From the NCBI RefSeq assembly GCF_008831285.2, contig NC_045139.1, forward strand, positions 3,754,704 through 3,818,703: a stretch of DNA of 64,000 bases, written 5' to 3'. A program made the position numbers and the translations under genes. Position 1 is the first letter of the stretch. Each line of letters starts with the position of its first letter. Of this stretch, positions 1 to 12,655 are shown piece after piece. Below the pieces are notes generated by a model that worked only from the letters and a program-made list of their open reading frames with translations, searched no databases and was not told the origin of the DNA. Source of the stretch: Nymphaea colorata. Lineage: Eukaryota > Streptophyta > Magnoliopsida > Nymphaeales > Nymphaeaceae.

Positions 1-312
1 AGGTCTTATGCATCGATTGATGGTGGAGTTATGTTTCTCCTTTTTACACCATTGGTCAAAAATTTTAAAACATGAAGAAGAAGAAAGCATTGAAGCAGGT
101 CATTACCATGGAGTCTAATGTAATGACAGTCTAAGTGAGAAAAAATTTCAACCATCAACCAGCAAAGTTAGTTTACTTTTGTTTTGGATTGTGTCGCTAC
201 TCTTGAGCAACAAAAATTGCATGATAATCCATGTTTGATTGTGTTACTGAGCATTAAATTCATATTTTAAAGTGTTAAGTATGTAATTTTTGTATATGGC
301 GAATCCTTATAT

Positions 313-928
313 GTTCATTATACAATTGCAAGTATGGTCACCTCAACAAAGTTTGAACGAAAAGTAGAAACCGAACTTCCATTCATTATGTTATTCGTTT
401 CGATGATTTCCTAGTCAATTATTTTGCTCCGAAATTTTGGTCAGATTCATGGAACACTACGCTACAATGTTCTACGGATGTACTTAAGTTTCTAGCAAAC
501 ATTCATACATAGGAGGAATACGTAAAATTTTTAACAAACACTCCTACGCATGTATAGGAGTATGTAATGACCCAAATACCCTTCATAAAATGGAAAAAAA
601 TGGTTTTAAAAACGTTATCTGTTCATTATACAATTGCAAGTATGGTCACCTCAACAAAGTTTGAACGAAAAGTAGAAACCGAACTTCCATTCATTATGTT
701 ATTCGTTTCGATGATTTCCTAGTCAATTATTTTGCTCCGAAATTTTGGACAGATTCATGGAACACTACGCTATAATGTTCTACGGATGTACTTAAGTTTT
801 TAGCAAACATTCACACATAGGAGGAATACGTAAAATTTTTAGCAAACACTCCTACGCATGTATAGGAGTATGTAATGACTCAAATACCCTTCATAAAATG
901 GAAAAGAAGGGTTTTAAAAACGTTAAAA
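313..928. repeat. Internal 308-bp duplication in the leftmost monomer
   Basis: The segment at 313-620 is repeated at 621-928 inside the partial leftmost monomer; every other monomer has it once. The two halves differ at only a few bases. The second copy joins straight after the AAAACGTT motif, where other monomers continue with AAAAGGAGATC. This is a local duplication superimposed on the 1236-bp array. Confidence 0.9.
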
Positions 929-2299
929 GGAGATCATAAAGAATAAAAAGACTAGAAAGTACACGACATTATCAAAAATTTCTAAAATGTCTCAATCCCT
1001 CTGTAAATATCTTGTTATTTGTGGCTTGTTTGCATTTGTGGTTGTCTTTTGTTTTTAGTTTTGGCAATGGCGACTTTGTCTTCTTTTTCTTCATCTGTTG
1101 GGGCTTTCTACGATCACCTATCGCCTCACTTCATGGTGTTTTTGTGTTATTCGATATTTGGTATTTTAGTTTTCGTGATGGTGATTTGGTTTCGCGTTCT
1201 GCGCTCTTTTGTGCTATTGAAGAGTTTGTTTGCTACGGTGAGTTTCTCCTTTTCTTCAGTCCAAGACGTTTCAGTTGGGTTTCTCATCGCTCAGCAATTT
1301 TTGTCCCACAAAAGGTGGTTCAAGAATGTTATCAACAAAGTGACATTGCAGTGTCATGTACTCATTATTTTTTGTCCTTTGCTTCCCAGAAAAAGGCTTA
1401 CGTGATTTTTGTTGTTGCGGCCACTGTGTTCAGGGCAATGTCTTCTATGCCCAAGAATGGCGGCGTTGTTACACTTACAGTGATAAATTGTGTTTTTTTT
1501 TTAAAGTTGCAGTCACTCTTTTGTTGGTTATTCTGATAGCATGGGGTCTTACGCATCGATTGATGGTGGAGTTATGTTTTTCCTTTTTACACCATTGGTC
1601 AAAAATTTTAAAATATGAAGAAGAAGAAAGCGTTGAAGCAGGTCATTACCATGGAGTCTAATATAATGACAGTCTAAGTGAGACAAATTTCAACCATCAA
1701 CCAGCAAAGTTAGTTTACTTTTGTTTTGGAATGTGTGGCTACTCTTGAGCAACAAAAATTGAATGATAATCCATGTTTGATTGTGTTACTGAGCATTAAA
1801 TTCATATTTTAAAGTGTTAAGTACGTAATTTTTGTATACGGCGAATCCTTATCTGTTCATTATACAATTGCAAGTATGGTCACCTCAACAAAGTTTGAAC
1901 GAAAAGTAGAAACCGAACTTCCCTTCATTATGTTATTCGTTTCGATGATTTCCTAGTCAATTATTTTGCTCCGAAATTTTGGTCAGATTCATGGAACACT
2001 ACGCTACAATGTTCTACGGATGTACTTAAGTTTCTAGCAAACATTCATACATAGGAGAAATACGTAAAATTTTTAACAAACACTCTTACGCATGTATAGG
2101 AGTATGTAATGACCCAAATACCCTTCATAAAATGGAAAAGAAGGGTTTTAAAAACGTTAAAAGGAGATCATAAAGAATAAAAAGACTAAAAAGTACACGA
2201 CATTATCAAAATTTCTAAAATGTCTCAATCCCTCTGTAAATATCTTGTTATTTGTGGCTTGTTTGCATTTGTGGTTGTCTTTTGTTTTTAGCTTTGGTA

Positions 2300-2896
2300 A
2301 TGGCGACTTTGTCTTCTTTTTCTTCATCTGTTGGGGCTTTCTACGATCACCTATCGCCTCACTTGATGGTGTTTTTGTGTTATTCGATATTTGGTATTTT
2401 AGTTTTCGTGATGGTGATTTGGTTTCGCGTTCTGCGCTCTTTTGTGCGATTGAAGAGTTTGTTTGCTACGGTGTGTTTCCCTTTTTTTTCAGCCCATGAC
2501 GTTTCAGTTGGGTTTCTCATCGCTCAGCAATTTTTGTCCCAGAAACGACGGTTCAGAATTGTTCTCAACAAAGTGACATTGCAGTGTTATGTACTCATTA
2601 TTCTTGTGTCCTTTGCTTCCCAGGAAAAGGCTTACGTGATTCTTGTTGTTGCGGTCACTGTGTTCAGGGCAATGTCTTCTATGCTCAAGAATGGCGGCGT
2701 TGTTTCACTTACAGTGATAAATTGTGTTCTTTTTTTAAAAGTTGCAGTCGCTCTTTTGTTGGTTATTCTGATAGCATGGGGTCATACGCATCGATTGATG
2801 GTGGAGTTATGTTTTTCCTTTTTACACCATTGGTCAAAAATTTTAAAATATGAAGAAAAAGAAAGCGTTGAAGCAGGTCATTACCATGGAGTCTAA
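2300..2896 (+). other. Recurrent 198-codon open frame in the array monomer (probably not a gene)
   Basis: An ATG-initiated frame of 198 codons begins MATLSSFSSS and ends at a TAA just before the T-rich half stops. Equivalent intact frames lie at 3536-4132, 4772-5368 and 6008-6604. Other copies are broken. The copy starting at 1067 has a frameshift near 1370, the 7189 copy has a TAA near 7268, and the 10897 copy has a TGA at 11099. The copies at 8425 and 9661 have ATT instead of the ATG. The protein would be very hydrophobic with three or four possible membrane spans, but T-rich codons give that by composition alone. Between the 2300 and 3536 copies I count roughly 13 replacement and 5 silent changes, close to neutral expectation. 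Confidence 0.2.
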
Positions 2897-5800
2897 TATA
2901 ATGACAGTCTAAGTGAAAAAAATTTCAACCATCAACCAGCAAAGTTAGTTTACTTTTGTTTTGGAATGTGTGGCTACTCTTGAGCAACAAAAATAGAATG
3001 ATAATCCATGTTTGATTGTGTTACTAAGCATTAAATTCATATTCTAAAGTGTTAAGTAGGTAATTTTTGTATTCGGCGAATCCTTATCTGTTCATTATAC
3101 AATTGCAAGTATGGTCACCTCAACAAAGTTTGAACGAAAAGTAGAAACCGAACTTCCCTTCATTATGTTATTCGTTTCGATGATTTCCCAGTCAATTATT
3201 TTGCTCCGAAATTTTGGTCAGATTCATGGAACACTACGCTACAATGTTCTACGGATGTACTTAAGTTTCTAGCAAACATTCATACATAGGAGGAATACGT
3301 AAAATTTTTAACAAACACTCCTACGCATGTATAGGAGTATGTAATGACCCAAATACCCTTCATAAAATGGAAAAGAAGGGTTTTAAAAACGTTAAAAGGA
3401 GATCATAAAGAATAAAAAGACTAGAAAGTACACGACATTATCAAAAATTTCTAAAATGTCTCAATCCCTCTGTAAATATCTTGTTATTTGTGGCTTGTTT
3501 GCATTTGTGGTTGTCTTTTGTTTTTAGTTTTGGTAATGGCGACTTTGTCTTCTTTTTCTTCATCTATTGGGGCTTTCTACGATCACCTATCGCCTCACTT
3601 GATGGTGTTTTTGTGTTATTCGATATTTGGTATTTTAGTTTTCGTGATGGTGCTTTGGTTTCGCGTTCTACGCTCTTTTGTGCGATTGAAGAGTTTGTTT
3701 GCTACGGTGTGTTTCCCTTTTTCTTCAGTCCATGACGTTTCAGTTGGGTTTCTCATCGCTCAGCAATTTTTGTTCCAGAAACGACGGTTCAGAATTGTTC
3801 TCAACAAAGTGACGTTGCAGTGTTATGTACTCATTATTCTTGTGTCATTTGCTTCCCAGAAAAAGGCTTACGTGGTTCTTGTTGTTGCGGCCACTGTGTT
3901 CAGGGCAATGTCTTCTATGCTCAAGAATGGCGGCGTTGTTTCACTTACAGTGATAAATTCTGTTCTCTTTTTAAAAGTTGCAGTCGCTCTTTTGTTGGTT
4001 ATTGTGATAGCATGGGGTCATACGCATCGATTGATGGTGGAGTTATGTTTTTCCTTTTTACACCGTTGGTCAAAAATTTTAAAATACGAAGAAGAAGAAA
4101 GCGTTGAAGCAGGTCATTACCATGAAGTCTAATGTAATGACAGTCCAAGTCAGAAAAATTCCAACCATCAACCATCAAAGTTAGTTTACTTTTGTTTTGG
4201 AATGTGTGGCTACTCTTGAGCAACAAAAATTGAATGATAATCCATGTTTGATTGTGTTACTGAGCATTAAATTCATATTTTAAAGTGTTAAGTAGGTAAT
4301 TTTTGTATATAGCGAATCCTTATATGTTCATTATACAATTGCAAGTATGGTCACCTCAACAAAGTTTGAACGAAAAGTAGAAACCGAACTTCCCTTCATT
4401 ATGTTATTCGTTTCGATGATTTCCTAGTCAATTATTTTGCTCTGAAATTTTGGTCAGATTCATGGAACACTACGCTACAATGTTCTACGGATGTACTTAA
4501 GTTTCTAGCAAACATTCACACATACGAAGAATACGTAAAATTTTTAGCAAACACTCCTACGCATGTATAGGAGTATGTATTGACTCAAATACCCTTCATA
4601 AAATGGAAAAGAAGGGTTTTAAAAATGTTAAAAGGAGATCATAAAGAATAAAAAGACTAGAAAGTACACGACATTATCAAAAATTTCTAAAATGTCTCAA
4701 TCCCTCTGTAAATATCTTGTTATTTGTGGCTTGTTTGCATTTGTGGTTGTCTTTTGTTTTTAGTTTTGGTAATGGCGACTTTGTCTTCTTTTTCTTCATC
4801 TGTTGGGGCTTTCTACGATCACCTATCGCCTCACTTGATGGTGTTTTTGTGTTATTCGATATTTGGTATTTTAGTTTTCGTGATGGTGATTTGGTTTCGC
4901 GTTCTACGCTCTTTTGTGCGATTGAAGAGTTTGTTTGCTACGGTGTGTTTCCCTTTTTCTTCAGTCCATGACGTTTCAGTTGGGTTTCTCATCGCTCAGC
5001 AATTTTTGTCTCAGAAACGACGGTTCATGATTGTTCTCAACAAAGTAACATTGCAGTGTTATGTACTCATTATTCTTGTGTCCTTTGATTCCCAGAAAAA
5101 GGCTTACGTGATTCTTGTTGTTGCGGCCACTGTGTTCAGGGCAATGTCTTCTATGCCCAAGAATGGCGGCGTTGTTTCACTTACAGTGATAAATTATGTT
5201 CTTTTTTTAAAAGTTGCAGTCGCTCTTTTGTTGGTTATTCTGATAGCATGGGGTCTTACACATCGATTCATGGTGGAGTTATGTTTTTCCTTTTTACACC
5301 ATTGGTCAAAAATTTTAAAATATGAAGAAGAAGAAAGCGTTGAAGCAGGTCATTACCATGGAGTCTAATGTAATGACAGTCTAAGTGAGAAAAATTTCAA
5401 CCATCAACCAGCAAAGTTAGTTTACTTTTGTTTTGGAATGTGTGGCTACTCTTGAGCAACAAAAATTGAATGATAATCCATGTTTGATTGTGTTACTGAG
5501 CATTAAATTCATATTTTAAAGTGTTAAGTTGGTAATTTTTGTATACGGCGAATCCTTATATGTTCATTATACAATTGCAAGTATGGTCACCTCAACAAAG
5601 TTTGAACGAAAAGTAGAAACTGAACTTCCCTTCATTACGTTATTCGTTTCGATGATTTCCTAGTCAATTATTTTGCTCCGAAATTTTGGTCAGATTCATG
5701 GAACACTACGCTACAATGTTCTACGGATGTACTTAAGTTTTTAGCAAACATTCATACATTGGAGGAATACGTAAAATTTTTAACAAACACTCCTACGCAT

Positions 5801-7269
5801 GTATAGGAGTATGTAATGACCCAAATACCCTTCACAAAATGGAAAATAAGGGTTTTAAAAACATTAAAAGGAGATCATAAAGAATAAAAAGACTAGAAAG
5901 TACACGACAGTATCAAAAATTTCTAAAATGTCTCAATCCCTCTGTAAATATCTTATTATTTGTGGCTTGTTTGCATTTGTCGTTGTCATTTGTTTTAAGT
6001 TTTGGTAATGGCAACTTTGTCTTCTTTTTCTTCATCTGTTGGGGCTTTCTACGATCACCTATCGCCTCACTTAATGTTGTTTTTGTGTTATTCGATATTT
6101 GGTATTTTAGTTTTCGTGATGGTGATTTGGTTTCGCGTTCTACGCTCTTTTTTGCGATTGAAGAGTTTGTTTGCTACAGTGTGTTTCCCTTTTTCTTCAG
6201 TCTATGACGTTTCAGTTGGGTTTCTCATCGCTCAGCAATTTTTGTCCCAGAAACGACGGTTCAAAATTGTTCTCAACAAAGTGACATTGCAGTGTTATGT
6301 ACTCATTATTCTTGTGTCCTTTGCTTCCCAGAAAAAGGCTTACGTGGTTCTTGTTGTTGCGGCCACTGTGTTCAGGGCAATGTCTTCTATGCCCAAGAAT
6401 GGCGGCGTTGTTTCACTTACAGTGATAAATTGTGTTCTCTTTTTGAAAGTTGCAGTCGCTCTTTCGTTGGTTATTCTGATAGCATGGGGTCATACGCATC
6501 GATTGATGGTGGAGTTATGTTTTTCCTTTTTACACCGTTGGTCAAAAATTTTAAAATATGAAGAAGAAGAAAGCGTTGAAGGAGGTCATTACCATGAAGT
6601 CTAATGTAATGACAGTCCAAGTGAGAAAAATTCCAACCATCAACCAGCAAAGTTAGTTTACTTTTGTTTTGGAATGTGTGGCTACTCTTGAGCAACAAAA
6701 ATTGAATGATAATCCATGTTTGATTGTGTTACTGAGCATTAAATTCGTATTTTAAAGTGTTAAGTAGGTAATTTTTGTATATGGCGAATCCTTATCTGTT
6801 CATTATACAATTGCAAGTATGGTCACCTCAACAAAGTTTGAACGAAAAGTAGAAACCGAACTTCCCTTCATTATGTTATTCGTTTCGATCATTTCCTAGT
6901 CAATTATTTTGCTCCGAAATTTTGGTCAGATTCATGGAACACTACGCTACAATGTTCTACGGATGTACTTAAGTTTCTAGCAAACATTCATACATAGGAG
7001 GAATACGTAAAATTTTTAACAAACACTCCTACGCATGTATAGGAGTATGTAATGACCCAAATACCCTTCATAAAATGGAAAAGAAGGGTTTTAAAAACGT
7101 TAAAAGGAGATCATAAAGAATAAAAAGACTAGAAAGTACACGATAGTATCAAAAATTTCTAAACTGTCTCAATCCCGCTGTAAATATCTTGTTATTTGTG
7201 GCTTGTTTGCATTTGTGGTTGTCTTTTGTTTTTAGTTTTGGTAATGGCGACTTTGTCTTCTTTTTCTTA

Positions 7270-9842
7270 ATCTGTTGGGGCTTTCTACGATCACCTATCG
7301 CCTCACTTGATGGTGTTTTTGTGTTATTCGATATTTGGTATTTTAGTTTTCGTGATGGTGATTTGGTTTCGCGTTCTGCGCTTTTTTGTGCGATTGAAAA
7401 GTTTGTTTGCTACGGTGTGTTTCCCTTTTTCTTCAGTACAGGACGTTTCAGTTGGGTTTCTCATCGCTCAACAATTTTTGTCCCAGAAACGACGGTTCAG
7501 AATTGTTCTCAACAAAGTGACATTGCAGTGTTATGTACTCATTATTCTTGTGTCCTTTGCTTACCAGAAAAAGGCTTACGTGGTTGTTGTTGTTGCGGCC
7601 ACTGTGTTCAGGGCAATGTCTTCTAGGTCCAAGAATGGCGGCGTTGTTTCACTTACAGTGATAAATTGTGTTCTCTTTTTTATAGTTGCAGTCGCTCTTT
7701 TGTTGGTTATTCTGATAGCATGGGGTCATACGCATCGATTGATGGTGGAGTTATGTTTCTCTTTTTTACACCCTTGGTCAAAAATTTTAAAATATGAAGA
7801 ACAAGAAAGAATTGAAGCAGGTCATTACCATGAAGTCTAATGTAATGACAGTCTAAGTCAGAAAAATTCCAACCATCAACCAGCAAAGTTAGTTTACTTT
7901 TGTTTTGGAATGTGTGGCTACTCTTGAGCAACAAAAATTGAATGATAATCCATGTTTGATTGTGTTACTGAGCATTAAATTCATATTTTAAAGTGTTAAG
8001 TAAGTAATTTTTGTATATGGCGAATCCTTATCTGTTCATTATACAATTGCAAGTATGGTCACCTCAACAAAGTTTGAACGAAAAGTAGATACCGAACTTC
8101 CCTTCATTATGTTATTCGTTTCGATGATTTCCTAGTCAATTATTTTGCTCCAAAATTTTGGTCAAATTCATGGAACACTACGCTACAATGTTCTACGGAT
8201 GTACTTAAGTTTCTAGCAAACATTCATACATAGGAGGAATACGTAAATTTTTTAACAAACACTCCTACGCATGTATAGGAGTATGTAATGACCCAAATAC
8301 CCTTCATAAAATGGAAAAGAAGGGTTTTAAAAACGTTAAAAGGAGATCATAAAGAATAAAAAGACTAGAAAGTACACGACATTATCAAAAATTTCTAAAA
8401 TGTCTCAATCCCTCTGTAAATATCTTGTTATTTGTGGCTTGTTTGCATTTGTGGTTGTCTTTTGTTTTTAGTTTTGGTAATTGCGACTTTGTCTTCTTTT
8501 TCTTCATCTGTTGGGGCTTTCTACGATCACCTATCGCCTCACTTGATGGTGTTTTTGTGTTATTCGATATTTGGTATTTTAGTTTTCGTGATGGTGATTT
8601 GGTTTCGCGTTCTGCGCTTTTTTGTGCGATTGAAAAGTTTGTTTGCTACGGTGTGTTTCCCTTTTTCTTCAGTACAGGACGTTTCAGTTGGGTTTCTCAT
8701 CGCTCAACAATTTTTGTCCCAGAAACGACGGTTCAGAATTGTTCTCAACAAAGTGACATTGCAGTGTTATGTACTCATTATTCTTGTGTCCTTTGCTTAC
8801 CAGAAAAAGGCTTACGTGGTTGTTGTTGTTGCGGCCACTGTGTTCAGGGCAATGTCTTCTAGGTCCAAGAATGGCGGCGTTGTTTCACTTACAGTGATAA
8901 ATTGTGTTCTCTTTTTTATAGTTGCAGTCGCTCTTTTGTTGGTTATTCTGATAGCATGGGGTCATACGCATCGATTGATGGTGGAGTTATGTTTCTCTTT
9001 TTTACACCCTTGGTCAAAAATTTTAAAATATGAAGAACAAGAAAGAATTGAAGCAGGTCATTACCATGAAGTCTAATGTAATGACAGTCTAAGTCAGAAA
9101 AATTCCAACCATCAACCAGCAAAGTTAGTTTACTTTTGTTTTGGAATGTGTGGCTACTCTTGAGCAACAAAAATTGAATGATAATCCATGTTTGATTGTG
9201 TTACTGAGCATTAAATTCATATTTTAAAGTGTTAAGTAAGTAATTTTTGTATATGGCGAATCCTTATCTGTTCATTATACAATTGCAAGTATGGTCACCT
9301 CAACAAAGTTTGAACGAAAAGTAGATACCGAACTTCCCTTCATTATGTTATTCGTTTCGATGATTTCCTAGTCAATTATTTTGCTCCAAAATTTTGGTCA
9401 AATTCATGGAACACTACGCTACAATGTTCTACGGATGTACTTAAGTTTCTAGCAAACATTCATACATAGGAGGAATACGTAAATTTTTTAACAAACACTC
9501 CTACGCATGTATAGGAGTATGTAATGACCCAAATACCCTTCATAAAATGGAAAAGAAGGGTTTTAAAAACGTTAAAAGGAGATCATAAAGAATAAAAAGA
9601 CTAGAAAGTACACGACATTATCAAAAATTTCTAAAATGTCTCAATCCCTCTGTAAATATCTTGTTATTTGTGGCTTGTTTGCATTTGTGGTTGTCTTTTG
9701 TTTTTAGTTTTGGTAATTGCGACTTTGTCTTCTTTTTCTTCATCTGTTGGGGCTTTCTACGATCACCTATCGCCTCACTTGATGGTGTTTTTGTGTTATT
9801 CGATATTTGGTATTTTAGTTTTCGTGATGGTGATTTGGTTTC
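7270..9842. repeat. Two array copies identical over about 1.3 kb
   Basis: By eye, 7270-8606 is identical to 8506-9842, including private variants not seen in other monomers: an AGGTCC in place of ATGCCC, a GTAGATACCG, and an ATTGCG replacing the usual ATGGCG. The shared block crosses the monomer junction. This is what one recent unit-length duplication by unequal crossing-over would leave. Confidence 0.85.
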
Positions 9843-11715
9843 ACGTTCTGCGCTCTTTTGTACGATTGAAGAGTTTGTTTGCTACGGTGTGTTTCCCTTT
9901 TTCTTCAGTCCAGGACGTTTCAGTTGGGTTTCTCATCGCTCAACAATTTTTGTCCCAGAAACGACGGTTCAGAATTGTTCTCAACAAAGTGACATTGCAG
10001 TGTTATGTACTTATTATTCTTGTGTCCTTTGCTTCCCAGAAAAAGGCTTACGTGGTTCTTGTTGTTGCGGCCACTGTGTTCAGGGCAATGTCTTCTATGC
10101 CCAAGAATGGCGGCGTTGTTTCACTTACAGTGATAAATTGTGTTCTCTTTTTGAAAGTTGCAGTCGCTCTTTTGTTGGTTATTCTGATAGCATGGGGTCA
10201 TACGCATCGATTGATGGTTGAGTTATGTTTTTCCTTTTTACACCGTTGGTCAAAAATTTTAAAATATGAAGAAGAAGAAAGCGTTGAAGCAGGTCATTAC
10301 AATGGAGTTTAATGTAATGACAGTCCAAGTCAGAAAAATTCTAACCATCAACCAGCAAAGTTAGTTTACTTTTGTTTTGGAATGTGTGGCTACTCTTGAG
10401 CAACAAAAATTGAATGATAATCCATGTTTGATTGTGTAACTGAGCATTAAATTCATATTTTAAAGTGTTAAGTAGGTAATTTTTGTATATGGCGAATCCT
10501 TATCTGTTCATTATACAATTGCAAGTATGGTCACCTCAACAAAGTTTGAACGAAAAGTAGAAACCGAACTTTCCTTCATTATGTTATTCGTTTCGATGAT
10601 TTCCTAGTCAATTATTTTGCTCCGAAATTTTGGTCAGATTCATGGAACACTACGCTACAATGTTCTACGGATGTACTTAAGTTTCTAGCAAACATTCATA
10701 CATTGGAGGAATACGTAAAATTTTTAACAAACACTCCTACGCATGTATAGGAGTATGTAATGACCCAAATACCCTTCACAAAATGGAAAAGAAGGGTTTT
10801 GAAAACGTTAAAAGGAGATCATAAAGAATAAAAAGACTAGAAAGTACACAACATTATCAAAAATTTCTAAAATGTCTCAATCCCTCTGTAAATATCTTGT
10901 TATTTGTGGCTTGTTTGCATTTGTGGTTGTCTTTTGTTTTTAGTTTTGGTAATGGCGACTTTGTCTTCTTTTTCTTCATCTGTTGGGGCTTTCTACGATC
11001 ACCTATCGCCTCACTTGATGGTGTTTTTGTGTTATTCGATATTTGGTATTTTAGTTTTCGTGATGGTGATTTGGTTTCGCGTTCTGCGCTCTTTTGTGTG
11101 ATTGAAGAGTTTGTTTGCTACGGTGTGTTTCCCTTTTTTTTCAGTCCATGACGTTTCAGTTGGGTTTCTCATCGCTCAGCAATTTTTGTACCAGAAACGA
11201 CGGTTCAGAATTGTTCTCAACAAAGTGACATTGCAGTGTTATGTACTCATTATTCTTGTGTCCTTTGCTTCCCAGAAAAAGGCTTACGTGGTTCTTGTTG
11301 TTGCGGCCACTGTGTTCAGGGCAATGTCTTCTATGCGCAAGAATGGCGGCGTTGTTTCACTTACAGTGATAAATTGTGTTCTCTTTTTGAAAGTTGCAGT
11401 CGCTCTTTTGTTGGTTATTCTGATAGCATGGGGTCATACGCATCGATTCATGGTGGAGTTATGTTTCTCCTTTTTACACCATTGGTCAAAAATTTTAAAA
11501 TATGAAGAACAAGAAAGAATTGAAGCAGGTCATTACCATGAAGTCTAATGTAATGACAGTCCAAGTCAGAAAAATTCCAACCATCAACAAGCAACTTGGT
11601 GGCTTGTGAGGAACTTGAACATTTACTTCACATAATGTTTTCCTTTGTTGATGGACTGATCGGCCTCTCCCGACTAAGCTTGGTCCTTAAAGGCAAGTCC
11701 AGGGGAATGGCAAGG

Positions 11716-11878
11716 AGAGGCTGACAAGGGCTCTGGCCCCACCTCATTTTTTCTTTTAAAAAAAATGAATTCAATATAAAAAAAAAAAATTTAAATGATA
11801 TTTCAGCTCCTATCAAAAATTTGAAACTATAATTCAACCCTCCATAAAAAAATTTTGGCTCCACCCTTGTCACTGTCA
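11716..11878 (-). repeat. Dispersed GAGGTGGGGCC family, copy 1
   Basis: On the minus strand this reads from a GGTGGAGCC-type end, through AT-rich sequence containing GAAATATCAT, to GAGGTGGGGCCAGAGCC. The same order of motifs recurs at 14530, 18903, 47300, 54368 and 63870. The family is short, AT-rich inside and GC-rich at both ends. I cannot assign a transposon class because no clear terminal inverted repeat or target duplication is visible. Confidence 0.6.
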
Positions 11879-11879
11879 C

Positions 11880-12655
11880 TTTTTCATTATTGCATTGAAT
11901 ACATAAAAATGTCATTAAAAACAATATGAAGTTAAAATTACAAATCGATTTTAAAAGAATTTAATAATTAGGATTCTGGCTCATAAAGTTCCAACCTAGG
12001 TGTTAAGAAAATAATGCTACAATACTCATAGGCAACCGTTGAAACTGTCAATCATGCCGGAATAATGAAAGACAAAGTTTCACTGGAGCAGAAAAATCAC
12101 CAATACCAAACAGTGACAATGCTTCTCTTTCATCACCGCACACAACCAAAACCATCAGTAGGTTCCTATCTCAAATAAAGCTTAGCAAAGTATAATAACT
12201 TGAGAGAATCTGTTGATGACAAATGATTGACAATAGATAACACAGTACCCCAAACAGAACTCTTATATAGTTATATTCCTCTCCATGCTCCCCCATATCA
12301 ACTGCAGTAACTTAACGCAAGTCTGACACATGAACATCATGAGCGCTCAAAGGCCAAACTAACTTTGATGAAAGGCAAGGGAAAAGGGAAAATCTGTCCC
12401 CCAGCTGGAAAGGAAGAAGGATGCTTGGCGCATATAAAATTTTTGTTATAGCATTAAAAGTAAAAAGAATTCTTATCATAATTACTTGTATATAAAATTT
12501 GTTGTATTAAATGTAAATCTCCAACATAATTACATCTTTCTCTAATCAATTGATTGGAAAAAAAAGTTCAATTTGATCGGAGTCCATCAATTATGATTCA
12601 CACCTACTTCAACGAAAGTGTTTGGCATTGGTAGAAGCAGAACCGTCTAGCGCAC
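11880..12655. other. Non-genic spacer
   Basis: AT-rich sequence with no open frame of note, no RNA gene that I can see and no clear repeat ends. Confidence 0.5.

Larger units (their letters stand above)
1..11594. repeat. Tandem array of a 1236-bp monomer (long-period satellite)
   Basis: Equivalent points recur at 1012, 2245, 3481, 4717, 5953, 7189, 8425, 9661 and 10897, so the period is 1236 bp (1233 once). Copies differ by a few percent, mostly single-base changes, and are all in the same orientation. The array is cut by the left edge and ends abruptly near 11594, where the last copy diverges from the consensus. Each monomer has a T-rich half of about 600 bp on the plus strand and a more balanced half containing a short near-palindrome. 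I recognise no rDNA, transposon or gene family in it. It could be a satellite or macrosatellite, or a tandemly amplified piece of a transcribed locus. The tandem structure is certain; the identity is unknown. Confidence 0.97.

Noticed and set aside
3999-9170. Minus-strand 75-codon frames repeated in several array copies
   Set aside because: They are antisense to the T-rich half and exist because the monomer is repeated; no motif or start context supports them.
2245-11548. The 198-214 codon frames repeated in the array as a conserved membrane-protein family
   Set aside because: Only four of nine copies keep an ATG and an intact frame, longer versions need TTG starts, and changes between two intact copies are about 13 replacement to 5 silent, as expected without protein constraint. 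Hydrophobicity follows from T-rich codons.
313-11594. The array as a CRISPR or rDNA spacer repeat
   Set aside because: The host is a plant, the period is 1236 bp without short repeat-spacer structure, and no rRNA sequence is present.
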